NCBI RefSeq assembly: GCF_003122325.1
Contig: NZ_QFBC01000005.1
Span: forward strand, 284,041 to 348,040
DNA: 64,000 nucleotides
Direction of reading: 5' to 3'
Source: Rhizobium album
Lineage (GTDB): Bacteria; Pseudomonadota; Alphaproteobacteria; Rhizobiales; Rhizobiaceae
A program made the position numbers and the translations under genes. Positions 8,802 to 17,355 of this stretch are shown piece by piece. Under the pieces are notes generated by a model. That model saw nothing but the letters and a program-made list of their open reading frames with translations. It was not told the DNA's origin and ran no database searches. Numbering within the stretch: the first letter of the stretch is position 1; each line of letters opens with the position of its first letter.

Positions 8802-9335
8802 TCAGGCGTCGTCCTGGCCCGGCAGTGAAAAGAAATTGCGGTTGAAGTGCAGCAACGGACGCTTGGCGGGATTGAGCCGCACCTTCTTCACCGTGCCGAA
8901 AAACACCGAATGGCTCTCCGTCTGCGTCACCTCCGAAACGACGCAGTCGATGTTGACCAGCGCGCTGTCGAGCGCCGGAGACCCGGTCGCCAGTTCCAGC
9001 CAGTCGGCATCGAGGAACTTGTCCTGGCCCACCGCGCCGCCATGGCCGGCAAAACGCTTGGCGATCTCTTCGTCGGTCTCGGCGAGGATATTGACGCAGA
9101 AGGCGCCGGTCGAGGTGATCGCCGCATGCGCTTCGCCCAGACGATTGACGCAGACCAGCATGCTCGGCGGCGTCATCGACAGGCTGCAGACGGCGGTTGC
9201 CGTCAGGCCGCGGCGGGCCTCCTTCTGGCCGGCGGTGATGATGGTGACGCTGGCGGCCAAAAGCCGCATCGCCGCCTTGAAATCGTCGACGAGATCATGA
9301 GCGGCGAGGTCTGGTGAAGTCTGCGCCGCGTTCAT
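8802..9335 (-). CDS. Flavin reductase (HpaC-like), partner of the HpaB-like monooxygenase
   Basis: 177-aa flavin-reductase-like (FMN-binding split barrel) protein with ASVTIITAG near the start, the GLTATAVCSLSMTPPSMLVCVN block and GAFCVNIL, typical of HpaC/NtaB-type reductases. These supply free FADH2 or FMNH2 to a separate oxygenase, and the HpaB-like oxygenase is encoded upstream in the same operon. The start ATG overlaps the stop of the upstream amidase gene (ATGA at 9332-9335), so translation is coupled. Confidence 0.87.
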   Translation of the reverse strand: MNAAQTSPDLAAHDLVDDFKAAMRLLAASVTIITAGQKEARRGLTATAVCSLSMTPPSMLVCVNRLGEAHAAITSTGAFCVNILAETDEEIAKRFAGHGGAVGQDKFLDADWLELATGSPALDSALVNIDCVVSEVTQTESHSVFFGTVKKVRLNPAKRPLLHFNRNFFSLPGQDDA

Positions 9336-10633
9336 GCCTTGCCCCTTTTCTGGCTCCAGTGATCCTCGACAGCCGCGGCAACCGCCAGCGTCCGCCGGTC
9401 GTCGTAGCGCCGCCCCACCACCTGCACGCCGACGGGAAGCCCTTTCGGCCCGATGATCGCCGGCACGTTCAGGCACGGGCCATGCAGCACGGTCCAGGCA
9501 CGATTGAACAGCGGATCGCCGGTCGGCATGCCTTCGGGCGCCTCGCCCGGGGCGGATGGCGTGATCAAGGCATCGAAACCCTCGATCAAAGCTTCGAAGC
9601 GGTTGCGGATCTCGGGAAGGCGGCGGCGCGCATCCATGTATTCGTCGATCGTCGTCAGGGATTTGTCGTGCATCATCTGCCGGGTGGCGACGCCGAGCTG
9701 CGGCGAGAGATGTTTGCGCTCATAGGCCAGCGACTGGGTCACTTCCCAGCCCATGATGGCGTCCTGCAGGTTGAAGATCTCGTCGAACCAGTCCGGTACG
9801 GGGATTTCCTTGACGGTCGCACCGGCGTTCGACAGAAGCTCGGCCGTCGCTTCCACGGCCTGTTGCGACGACGCTTCCGCCTGGTCCCAGCGCGATGTCC
9901 GGAAAACGCCGACGGTTGGTTTGCTCATCGCCTCTTCGACGACGAAGCCCGGGTTGTCGGCAATGGCGGCCGTGCACCAGGCCGCATCCCGCACATCGCG
10001 GGTGATGATGCCGAGGGTATCGAGATTGTCGCACAGCACTTTCACGGCGGTGCGGTTCAGCAGGCCGAAGGTCGGCTTGAAGCCGACGACGCCACAGAAG
10101 GAGGCGGGGCGGACGACCGATCCGGATGTCTGGGTTCCGAAGGCAAGCCGGGCATGCCCGGCGGCAACCGCGGCGCAGGAGCCGCTGGACGAGCCGCCGG
10201 GCGTGTGGGCGGTATTGTGCGGGTTGCGCGTCTTGTTCGGGTTCATCATCGCGAACTCGGTCGAGACGGTCTTGCCGAGCACGACGCCGCCAGCGCTGCG
10301 GGCGATGGTCACGCAAGGCGCATCCCAGGCCGGACGGAAGCCATCATAGACCCGCGACCCATAACCGGTCGGCATGTCGGCCGTATCGATGACGTCCTTG
10401 ACGCCGACGGGCACACCGGCGAGCGTTCCCCTGGTCGCCGCCTTGTCGATGCCGCGGGCATGGACCAGCGCATTGTCGCGCGCCAGATGTTGCCATGCCA
10501 TGATCGGCCCGTCCGTGGCCTCGATGTGATCGAAGAAGGCCGTCGTGACATCGACGGCGGAGAGGTCGCCATTGCCGACCTTTCGGGCGATGTCGCGGGC
10601 GGAAAGTTCGAGAATTTGCGATGTCGCGGCCAT
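9332..10633 (-). CDS. Amidase (Ser-cisSer-Lys amidase-signature family), copy 1
   Basis: 433 aa. The catalytic triad is visible as K79 (GVPVGVKD), cis-Ser S148 (PGGSSSGS) and nucleophile S172 (TQTSGSVVRP), spaced as in malonamidase E2. These enzymes hydrolyse carboxamides. In this operon the likely substrates are acyl-amide intermediates left after pyridine-ring opening. It differs clearly from the adjacent amidase, so the two probably act on different amide bonds. Specificity is inferred from context. Confidence 0.85.
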   Translation of the reverse strand: MAATSQILELSARDIARKVGNGDLSAVDVTTAFFDHIEATDGPIMAWQHLARDNALVHARGIDKAATRGTLAGVPVGVKDVIDTADMPTGYGSRVYDGFRPAWDAPCVTIARSAGGVVLGKTVSTEFAMMNPNKTRNPHNTAHTPGGSSSGSCAAVAAGHARLAFGTQTSGSVVRPASFCGVVGFKPTFGLLNRTAVKVLCDNLDTLGIITRDVRDAAWCTAAIADNPGFVVEEAMSKPTVGVFRTSRWDQAEASSQQAVEATAELLSNAGATVKEIPVPDWFDEIFNLQDAIMGWEVTQSLAYERKHLSPQLGVATRQMMHDKSLTTIDEYMDARRRLPEIRNRFEALIEGFDALITPSAPGEAPEGMPTGDPLFNRAWTVLHGPCLNVPAIIGPKGLPVGVQVVGRRYDDRRTLAVAAAVEDHWSQKRGKA

Positions 10634-10644
10634 GATCCGCCTCC

Positions 10645-12087
10645 TTATGCTGCGTGGCCGAACGGGGCCGGCGGGCGGCGATCGAACCAGGGAAATGCCT
10701 GTTCTAGCTGCGCCGCCAGCGAAAACAGCAAGGCATCCCGCCCGAAGGCGGCGCCGAAATGGATGCCGATCGGCAGGCCGTCATCACTCATGGCGAGCGG
10801 CACGCTCATCGCCGGGCAGCCGGAAGCGTTGAAGGCAGCGGTAAACGGCCCGTGGCTCCAGAAGCGGGCGAAGAATTCGTCGAGGTGCCTGCCGCGTCCG
10901 GCCAGTTCGCCGAGTTTTGGCGCCGGCGTGTCCGCGACCGGGCTGAGCAGGATGTCGTAGCGGGCGAAGAAACGGCCAAGCGCCCGTGCCGTCGCATGCA
11001 GCTGGTTGATCGCCCACATATAGTCGATGCCGGAGCGGCTGCGGCCCTCGCGCACCCATTCCTGGTTGACCGGTTCGATCTGCTCGATCGGATCCGGCCC
11101 GCCCGGCTGCTGACTGAAGCTGATACCGGTGGCGGCGCTGACGCCGGCGATGATCCGCCATGCCTTCATCAACGCGTGCCCGTCGTAGCCGGCATCGGCC
11201 ACGTCCTCGACATGGTGGCCGAGACCTTCCAGCTTCCTTGCCGTATCGCGGACGGCTGCCAGTACCTGTGGATCGATCGCCGTGCCGGTCGGCGCCGTCA
11301 GCGTCATGCCGATGCGCAGGCATTTTGGCGGGCGGGCGAGGCTGGCGAGATAGGTGCCCTCCTCGGCCGGCGCGGCATAGGGGTCGCCGACATCGGAGCC
11401 GGCGGAAACATCCAGAAGCGCGGCGTTGTCGCGCACCGACCAGGAGACCGCATGCGGCGTCGACATGCCAGCAATTGCCTCGACGGCGACGGGGCCGAGC
11501 GGGTTGCGCATGCGGGTCGGCTTGAAACCGAAGAGGCCGCAATGGGATGCCGGCAGGCGCGTCGAGCCGGCGCCGTCGGAACTGTTGGCGAAGGCAACGA
11601 GGCCGGCCGCCACGGCCGCCGTCGAGCCGCCGGAGGAGCCGCCGGCCGTACGCGTCAGGTCCCACGGGTTATGCACCGGCCCGAAGGCATCGGATTCGGT
11701 GGTAAAACTGAGGGCGAATTCCGGCGTGTTGGACTTTCCGAGGATGACGAGGCCGCCGGCCTTGTAGCGTGCCGCCAGCGTGCCGTCCCGCCTCGACACC
11801 GTATTCCGGTGCAGCTCCGAGCCGGTGGAGAGGATCATGCCGTCCACCTCGAAACCGGTATTCTTGATCAGGAACGGCACGCCGGTAAAGGCGCCGTCCG
11901 GCAGGCCATCGGCGATTGCTTTGCGGGCGAGGTCGAAATGCGCATGCACGACGGCGTTGAGCTTCGGGTTCAGCGCTTCGATCCGCGCGATGGTCGCATC
12001 GAGCAGCTCTTCGGCCGAGATCTCCTTGCTGCGGATCAGCCCGGCCAGTCCGAGTGCGTCGTATCGGGTGAAATCGAAAGCGGCCAT
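10645..12087 (-). CDS. Amidase (Ser-cisSer-Lys amidase-signature family), copy 2
   Basis: 480 aa. The triad is K75 (GVPFLIKN), S151 (AGGSSGGS) and S175 (DGAGSTRLP). Compared with copy 1 it has a longer C-terminal half with a different substrate pocket (SFSQQPGG and HFGAAFGRD regions). It lies 11 bases upstream of copy 1 and 6 bases after the SnoaL-like gene. A role in a second amide hydrolysis in the same pathway is inferred. Confidence 0.85.
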   Translation of the reverse strand: MAAFDFTRYDALGLAGLIRSKEISAEELLDATIARIEALNPKLNAVVHAHFDLARKAIADGLPDGAFTGVPFLIKNTGFEVDGMILSTGSELHRNTVSRRDGTLAARYKAGGLVILGKSNTPEFALSFTTESDAFGPVHNPWDLTRTAGGSSGGSTAAVAAGLVAFANSSDGAGSTRLPASHCGLFGFKPTRMRNPLGPVAVEAIAGMSTPHAVSWSVRDNAALLDVSAGSDVGDPYAAPAEEGTYLASLARPPKCLRIGMTLTAPTGTAIDPQVLAAVRDTARKLEGLGHHVEDVADAGYDGHALMKAWRIIAGVSAATGISFSQQPGGPDPIEQIEPVNQEWVREGRSRSGIDYMWAINQLHATARALGRFFARYDILLSPVADTPAPKLGELAGRGRHLDEFFARFWSHGPFTAAFNASGCPAMSVPLAMSDDGLPIGIHFGAAFGRDALLFSLAAQLEQAFPWFDRRPPAPFGHAA

Positions 12088-12093
12088 TTTTCG

Positions 12094-12498
12094 TCACGCA
12101 ATCTGTTGTTTGAAGCTGTCGAGGTTCCAGAGATCCTTGGTGCCGATCAACCCGTCATCGGAAAACTCGAAGAGATGCAAGCCCTTCAGCACCACGGTCT
12201 TCGGCTGCGGCACCTCTTCGCCCTCCTTCGGGCGCGGCGTGAAGGTGCCGCGCATCGTGTAGAGCACGGCCGCCTGCCGGCCGGAAAGGATGCGCTGCTC
12301 TTCGCTCCAGGTGACGTCGGGCAGCATGCGGAAGAAGCCGGCAAGCCCTTCGGCCACCGCTTCGCGTCCCGTCCTGCGTTTGCTCATTGCGACTTCCTCG
12401 TGCCAGCCGTCTTCGGGGTAAAGCGCGCCGGCCTTGGCCGCATCGCGCTCGGCGTAGGCCAAATAAAAGGCATCGAGGATGGAATGGAAATCGGCCAT
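12094..12498 (-). CDS. SnoaL-like / NTF2-fold protein
   Basis: 134-aa cone-fold protein of the ketosteroid isomerase/SnoaL group: an N-terminal helix pair (FHSILDAFYLAYAERD) then beta strands ending GLIGTKDLWNLDSF. Members isomerise, hydrate or only bind small molecules, so no reaction can be assigned. A GGGGAC ribosome site fits the ATG at 12498 better than the one at 12516. It is the third gene of the minus-strand operon, between the monooxygenase and the amidases. Confidence 0.75.
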   Translation of the reverse strand: MADFHSILDAFYLAYAERDAAKAGALYPEDGWHEEVAMSKRRTGREAVAEGLAGFFRMLPDVTWSEEQRILSGRQAAVLYTMRGTFTPRPKEGEEVPQPKTVVLKGLHLFEFSDDGLIGTKDLWNLDSFKQQIA

Positions 12499-12612
12499 GG
12501 GAAATGTCCCCAGCAAGTGCTGGCGGCCCCTGCCCCGATCCGGGCGAGGCGGCCAGATTCAGGATGTCGGCAGGCGCCCGCAAAGGCGCCCGCCTTGCCG
12601 ATGAAGGCCGGC

Positions 12613-14100
12613 TTATTCGATGCCGGCGAGCTTCTTGACCTGGCCGGTGAACTCGTTGCGCTTGATCTCTTCGTAGAGACGGGCGCGCAGGCGCGGAGCC
12701 GGGCTGGCATTGACGTTTTCGAACAGGGCGACACGGCCGGCAAGCGCACCGGAGGTCATGTCCCAGATGAAGTTCATCAGCTGTTCCTTGACCATGGCGG
12801 AAACGCCGTGGCCGGGCAGCAGGTCGTGCAGGTAGTGACCGATCTCGGGATTGTCGTACGCCTTTTTGCCGAAGCGCATGACGAGGCCCTGGCCGCACAT
12901 TTCCTGCAGGATGTGAATGATGCGCGGATAATGCTGGATCGAGTAGAGGCGGCCGGCGGTCAGCATGCCGGCATCCGGTGCCATCACGCCGCCCTCGGTC
13001 GGCTTGGCAAGCGCTTCCGCCGCCAGCACGAAGGCGCGCAGCGCCTGCTGGTATTCGATCAGTTCGCCGAGCATCAGCTGCACGGCCGGGATCTTGCCGG
13101 TGCCGAGGTAATCGAGCACGAGCTGGCCAGCGCCGACGAACAGTTCCGCCTTGACGGCAAGGCGCGTCAGCACGTGCCAGTGCGCGAAAATGCAGACCGG
13201 GCCGTAATACTGCATCGCCGTCGGATCGCCGAGGTTGAAGATGCGGTCCTTCGGAACGAAGACGTTGTCGAAGATGATGAACTGGTCGGCTTCTTCGCCC
13301 ATGGAGGCGATCGGATGGTCGAATTTTTCCGAACCCGGCTGCGACACCATTTCGCGGGAAATCAGCTTGATGCCTTCGGAATTGACCGGGATCGACCCCC
13401 AGATGCAGGCGTCCGCCGGCGTTTCCTGGATGCCGCCGAGGTTGGTGAAGAAGATTTCCTTGGCCTGCGCTGCGATCGAACCGACCGTCTTGGCGCCGTA
13501 GATGCGGATGCCGTCCTTCTCGACGCTCTTGACCTTGAGAAGCGATGCTTCGGACGCCTTCGGAGAAGAGCGGTCGGACTGCGGGCCGGCAAGGCTTTCG
13601 GAGGCCGTCAGGTTGTTTTCACGGCCGTATTCGACGTAGCGCTCGATGTTTTCGGCGAAATCCGGATCGATGCCGTCGATCAGCGACTTCTTCTTCTTGA
13701 AGGTCGGCAGGTAGGCGTAGAGGCCGACGGCGATGGCGGGCGCCAGATCCGGCGGACGGCCGAAGGTGCCGCCGGTCTTCAGGCTGGTGTATTCGATCAT
13801 CTTGCGGCGATCGACCAGCTCTTCCTTGGTGCGCGGGATCTGCCAGGCGCGGCTGACGACGGCTTTGGCGGCCTCGTCGTAATAGGTGGTGGCATCGGCG
13901 TGCTCGTCGGTGAACTGGTCGTCGAACATGGATGCGAGAAGATCGACGCCGGCGGCGAGAGCCGGCTCGTCCGTCACCTTCTCGATCTGCTTGCCGCCAA
14001 CCCAGATCTGGCGGCCGTCGATCAGCGACTCCTTGAATTCGGCACCCGTCTTCAGACGGTGCTCCGTCGCCGATTTGAATTGCCTTTGCGTGTTTGTCAT
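12613..14100 (-). CDS. HpaB-family FADH2-dependent monooxygenase (oxygenase component)
   Basis: 495 aa, the usual length of 4-hydroxyphenylacetate 3-monooxygenase oxygenases. Visible family features are RKMIEYTSLKTGG, GAKTVGSIAAQAKEI, the DNVFVPKDRIFNLGD block and a C-terminal acyl-CoA-dehydrogenase-like helical bundle (LPGHGVSAMVKEQL). Such enzymes hydroxylate phenol-like rings using reduced flavin from a separate reductase, here encoded in the same operon. Beside a NicX-like dioxygenase, the predicted job is hydroxylation of a 3-hydroxypyridine ring to the 2,5-dihydroxy pattern. The true substrate is unknown. Confidence 0.83.
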   Translation of the reverse strand: MTNTQRQFKSATEHRLKTGAEFKESLIDGRQIWVGGKQIEKVTDEPALAAGVDLLASMFDDQFTDEHADATTYYDEAAKAVVSRAWQIPRTKEELVDRRKMIEYTSLKTGGTFGRPPDLAPAIAVGLYAYLPTFKKKKSLIDGIDPDFAENIERYVEYGRENNLTASESLAGPQSDRSSPKASEASLLKVKSVEKDGIRIYGAKTVGSIAAQAKEIFFTNLGGIQETPADACIWGSIPVNSEGIKLISREMVSQPGSEKFDHPIASMGEEADQFIIFDNVFVPKDRIFNLGDPTAMQYYGPVCIFAHWHVLTRLAVKAELFVGAGQLVLDYLGTGKIPAVQLMLGELIEYQQALRAFVLAAEALAKPTEGGVMAPDAGMLTAGRLYSIQHYPRIIHILQEMCGQGLVMRFGKKAYDNPEIGHYLHDLLPGHGVSAMVKEQLMNFIWDMTSGALAGRVALFENVNASPAPRLRARLYEEIKRNEFTGQVKKLAGIE

Positions 14101-14170
14101 ACGCGTGTTCCCCTTCGGATATTTTAAGATAAGGCAGATATGTGAAGCGCCGTCAGGCGGAAATGCTCGG

Positions 14171-14563
14171 CTATTCGTGCTCCCGGATCACTTCTGCGGC
14201 AACGCGCATGCAGTCGAGCGCGGCCGGCACGCCGCAATAGATGGCGGCCTGGAGGATGACCTCGACGATCTCCTCCTTGGTGACGCCGTTGTTCAGCGCG
14301 CCGCGCACATGGATCTTGATTTCATGCGGCCGGTTGAGGGCCGTCAGCATCGCGAGGTTGAGGAAGCTGCGCGTCTTGCGCTTCAGGCCCGGGCGGTTCC
14401 AGATCTCGCCCCAGCACCATTCCGTCACCAGTTTCTGCAGCGGCGCCGTCAGGTCGTCGACGGAATTGAGCGAGCGGTCGACATAGGCGTCGCCAAGGAC
14501 CTCCCGTCGCACTTTCAGGCCTTTTTCGAAGAGTTCCGTCTGGAACTCGGGGCGAGTCGTCAT
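14171..14563 (-). CDS. Carboxymuconolactone decarboxylase-family protein
   Basis: 130 aa, PcaC-like: GLKRKTRSFLNLAMLTALN, then HEIKIHVRGALNNGV and AAIYCGVPAALD. It is the first gene of the minus-strand operon and is distinct from the pcaC at 37460-37867. In this setting it may decarboxylate or isomerise a ring-derived acid, or be a redox-inactive helper. The ATG at 14563 follows a GGGGGAC ribosome site; the longer frame to 14671 has no family match. Confidence 0.8.
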   Translation of the reverse strand: MTTRPEFQTELFEKGLKVRREVLGDAYVDRSLNSVDDLTAPLQKLVTEWCWGEIWNRPGLKRKTRSFLNLAMLTALNRPHEIKIHVRGALNNGVTKEEIVEVILQAAIYCGVPAALDCMRVAAEVIREHE

Positions 14564-14674
14564 CAATGTCCCCCATTTCTTATTTGTTGTCGCCGGGCGC
14601 CCGGTTTGCAGGCAACTGCCACCCTTCGCCGTTGATGCCCGGACCATAACGGCCACGATATTGACCGTCAAGAG

Positions 14675-14695
14675 ATTGTATGACAGGATTACAAT
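14675..14695. promoter_or_regulatory. Inverted repeat in divergent promoter region, candidate GntR operator
   Basis: Perfect ATTGTA-N9-TACAAT in the 223-base region between the two divergent operons of the island, inside an AT-rich stretch. The related sequence GATTGTATTAC recurs at 21880-21890 upstream of the SDR gene. Binding by the GntR/FCD protein of this island is a hypothesis. Confidence 0.45.
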
Positions 14696-14786
14696 AATAT
14701 AAAAACGGGACAGGCGAAGGCGCGGTCTCGACAGGGGCGGCGGAATCGAACATCAATGCCGCAGCGGTCGAAGACCAAAGCTTCCG

Positions 14787-15623
14787 ATGGGGCGGAAAAA
14801 CGTGTCGATAGAACCATTTGAGCTATACGCCATCCGTTACGCCAATCATTCCGGCCGCCATCTCTCCGACAATTACCTCGGCGGCGACAGCCATGAAGGC
14901 GGTGCGGATCTCGACTATTATGTCTGGGTGGCGCGGCGTTCCGATCGCGTCTTCGTTATCGATACGGGCTTCGACGAAGAGGCGGCGCAAGCGCGGGGCC
15001 GCACCCTGCTGCGCATGCCCTCCGAGGCGCTTTCCCATCTCGGCATTGCCGCCGCGGATGTCGACCAGGTGATCCTCACCCACCTGCATTACGACCATGC
15101 CGGCACGCTCGACAGCTTTCCGAAGGCGCGCTTTCACGTGCAGGATGCGGAGGTGGCTTATGCCACGGGGCGCTGCATGTGCCATTCGCCGTTGCGCGCG
15201 CCCTATTCCGTCGAAGATGTGACGCGCTTCGTGCGCTGCGTCTATCATGGCCGTGTGGCGTTCCATGACGGCACCACTGAAATCGTGCCGGGCCTGACGC
15301 TGCATCGCACCGGCGGCCATACCGCCGGGCTGCAGGTCGTGCGGGTGTGGACGAAGCGCGGCTGGGTGGTGATCGCCTCCGATGCCTCGCATTTCTACGA
15401 TAATGTTTCGAGCGGCCGGTCCTTCCCGATCCTGCACAGCCTCGGCGACATGCTGGAGGGTTTTCGAACCATCAAGGCGCTGGCCGAGGACGAGGACCAC
15501 ATCGTACCCGGTCACGATCCGCTGGTGATGAAGGTCTATCGTCCGCCAAGCCCGGAACTGGAGGGCATTGCCGTCCGGCTCGACGAGGCGCCGATCAAGC
15601 CATGGAGAGATCTGCTGCCATGA
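14787..15623 (+). CDS. Metallo-beta-lactamase-fold hydrolase, possible lactonase
   Basis: 278 aa. The zinc motif HxHxDH is at residues 99-104 (THLHYDH), with further ligands in GGHTAG, SDASHF and PGHDP, as in the N-acyl-homoserine lactonase branch. In vitamin B6 breakdown this fold supplies 4-pyridoxolactonase, so hydrolysis of 4-pyridoxolactone to 4-pyridoxate is a reasonable guess. Similarity to the Mesorhizobium enzyme is weak by eye, so I do not name it. A GTG at 14802 is an alternative start. Its stop overlaps the next gene (ATGA). Confidence 0.8.
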   Translation: MGRKNVSIEPFELYAIRYANHSGRHLSDNYLGGDSHEGGADLDYYVWVARRSDRVFVIDTGFDEEAAQARGRTLLRMPSEALSHLGIAAADVDQVILTHLHYDHAGTLDSFPKARFHVQDAEVAYATGRCMCHSPLRAPYSVEDVTRFVRCVYHGRVAFHDGTTEIVPGLTLHRTGGHTAGLQVVRVWTKRGWVVIASDASHFYDNVSSGRSFPILHSLGDMLEGFRTIKALAEDEDHIVPGHDPLVMKVYRPPSPELEGIAVRLDEAPIKPWRDLLP

Positions 15624-16399
15624 GGGGAAAAACTGCGCTGATCACCGGCTCGACGGCCGGATTGGGACTGGCCATCGCCGAACGTTTTGCCGCCGAAGGC
15701 TGCAACACCGTGCTGACAGGCCTGGATACCCAGGAGGACGGCGAGGAGACCGCCGCCAAGCTCGAAGCAAAACACGGTTGCTGCGTCGTCTACAAGCGCG
15801 CCGACCTGCGCAATCCGCAGGAGATCGAGGCGCTGCACGCCGCCGCCGTCCGCACCTTCGATACGGTCGATATCCTCGTCAACAACGCCGTCATCCGCCG
15901 TTTCGCCCCCGTCGAGCAACTGCCGCCGGAGGACTGGAGCCAGGCGCTGGCCGTCAATCTCTCCGCCGCCTTTCACACGATCCGGCTGGCCTTGCCCGGC
16001 ATGCGGCAGAAAGGCTGGGGCCGGATCATCAATCTCGCTTCCGTCTACAGCCTGATTGCCCTGCCCGGCCGGCTGGACTACGTCACCACCAAACATGCCA
16101 TCGTCGGCATGACGCGGACGGTGGCGCTGGAAACGGCATCGGAGGATATCACCTGCAATGCCATCTGCCCCGGCCTGATGCACACGCCCTCGGCGCAGGC
16201 ACGGATCGAGGCGATGGCGGCGGAGAAGAACATTTCCGTCGAGGAAGCCACCCGCGACTTTCTCTCGACCCGCCAGCCCGGCGGACGCTTCATTTCCATG
16301 GATACGGTCACGGCGCTTGCCGCCTTTCTCTGTGGCCCGCACAGCCGCGATCTCAACGGCGCGCTGCTGCCGGTCGATAACGGCTGGTCCATCGCCTGA
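15620..16399 (+). CDS. Short-chain dehydrogenase/reductase
   Basis: 259-aa classical SDR: NAD(P) motif TGSTAGLG at residues 10-17, NNA at 88-90, catalytic S141, Y154 and K158 (YVTTK), and ICPG. It resembles the 3-hydroxybutyrate dehydrogenase subgroup (AFHTIRLALPGMR, GWGRIINLAS). In the island it could oxidise pyridoxal to its lactone, as pyridoxal 4-dehydrogenase (also an SDR) does, or act on a side-chain alcohol. I chose the ATG that overlaps the upstream stop by four bases over the ATG at 15602. Confidence 0.85.
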   Translation: MRGKTALITGSTAGLGLAIAERFAAEGCNTVLTGLDTQEDGEETAAKLEAKHGCCVVYKRADLRNPQEIEALHAAAVRTFDTVDILVNNAVIRRFAPVEQLPPEDWSQALAVNLSAAFHTIRLALPGMRQKGWGRIINLASVYSLIALPGRLDYVTTKHAIVGMTRTVALETASEDITCNAICPGLMHTPSAQARIEAMAAEKNISVEEATRDFLSTRQPGGRFISMDTVTALAAFLCGPHSRDLNGALLPVDNGWSIA

Positions 16400-16444
16400 T
16401 TTCCTATCGAACGCATACGGCGCATCAAGCGCCCTGGAGGTATC

Positions 16445-17353
16445 ATGTCTAAAACGGTTCTGGGTTTCGTCGGTCTCGGCAATATGGGGGCGCCGATGGC
16501 GTCGCGCCTCATCGATGCGGGGTATGAGCTGGTCATTTACGACCGCAGCGAAGCCGCCCTGCAGGCCCTCGTTGCCAAAGGCGCCCGCGCTGCCGCTTCG
16601 CCGGCTGCCGTCGCTTCCGAAGCCGAGACCGTGCTGATCTCGCTGCCGACGCCTGACGTCGTCAAGCTCGTCTGCACCGGCGCCGACGGCCTGTCATCGG
16701 GCACGAAAATCCGCCGCATCGTCGATCTCTCGACCACCGGCCCGCAGGCCGAGGCCGATGTCGCGACCAGGCTGCAAGGCACCGATATCAAGCTGATCGA
16801 TTGCCCGGTCAGCGGCGGCGTGGCCGGCGCCAGTAAGGGCTCGCTGGCGCTGATGGCCTCAGGCGACCGCGACGCCTTCGATCTGCTCGTGCCGGTGCTC
16901 GAAAACCTCGGCAAGGTGTTTTATGTCGGCGCCGAGCCCGGCATGGCGCAGACGATGAAGCTGATCAACAATATCTGCTCCGCAGCCGCGCTTGCCATCA
17001 CCTCCGAAGCCATGGTGCTCGGCGCCAAGGCCGGGCTGGAGGCGGAGACGATGATCGACGTGCTCAACGCCGGCAGCGGCCGCAACAGCGCCTCGGTGGA
17101 CAAGATCCCACGTTTCGTGCTGCCGCGCACCTTCGATTTCGGCTTTGCCGTCGGCCTGTCCGCCAAGGATATCCGGCTGTGCGTCGAGGAAGGCGAGCGT
17201 CTCGGCGTGCCGATGATGGTGGCGAGCGCCGTTCGCCAGCTGTTTTCGATCACCAGGAGCGAATTCGGCCATGATGCCGACATGACCGCCGTCATCCGCA
17301 CCGTCGAGCAGTGGGCCGGCGCCGAGGTCAAGGGCAAGGACGCCAAGGCGTGA
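16445..17353 (+). CDS. 3-Hydroxyisobutyrate dehydrogenase-family beta-hydroxyacid dehydrogenase
   Basis: 302 aa. The Rossmann motif GFVGLGNMGAPMA is at residues 7-19, the substrate motif DCPVSGG at 119-125, and catalytic Lys K172 in QTMKLINN. The family oxidises primary alcohols next to a carboxylated carbon, including 2-(hydroxymethyl)glutarate in nicotinate fermentation. A hydroxymethyl-substituted acid is what pyridoxine ring opening would leave, so it fits late in the pathway. A GGAGG ribosome site precedes the ATG. Its stop lies within GTGA just before the next gene. Confidence 0.87.
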   Translation: MSKTVLGFVGLGNMGAPMASRLIDAGYELVIYDRSEAALQALVAKGARAAASPAAVASEAETVLISLPTPDVVKLVCTGADGLSSGTKIRRIVDLSTTGPQAEADVATRLQGTDIKLIDCPVSGGVAGASKGSLALMASGDRDAFDLLVPVLENLGKVFYVGAEPGMAQTMKLINNICSAAALAITSEAMVLGAKAGLEAETMIDVLNAGSGRNSASVDKIPRFVLPRTFDFGFAVGLSAKDIRLCVEEGERLGVPMMVASAVRQLFSITRSEFGHDADMTAVIRTVEQWAGAEVKGKDAKA

Positions 17354-17355
17354 GC

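Noticed and set aside
10759..14127. 1122-codon plus-strand frame opposite the amidase and HpaB-like genes
   Set aside because: Antisense shadow of genes with complete catalytic motifs; no ribosome site or domain of its own.
14171..14563. Treating the CMD-family protein of the island as a second pcaC
   Set aside because: A full pcaDCHGB operon with its own pcaC exists at 35-38.7 kb, and this copy is first in a pyridine-type operon with no other pca genes.
14787..15623. Naming the MBL hydrolase 4-pyridoxolactonase
   Set aside because: The fold and context fit, but similarity to the Mesorhizobium enzyme beyond the zinc motif is weak by eye.
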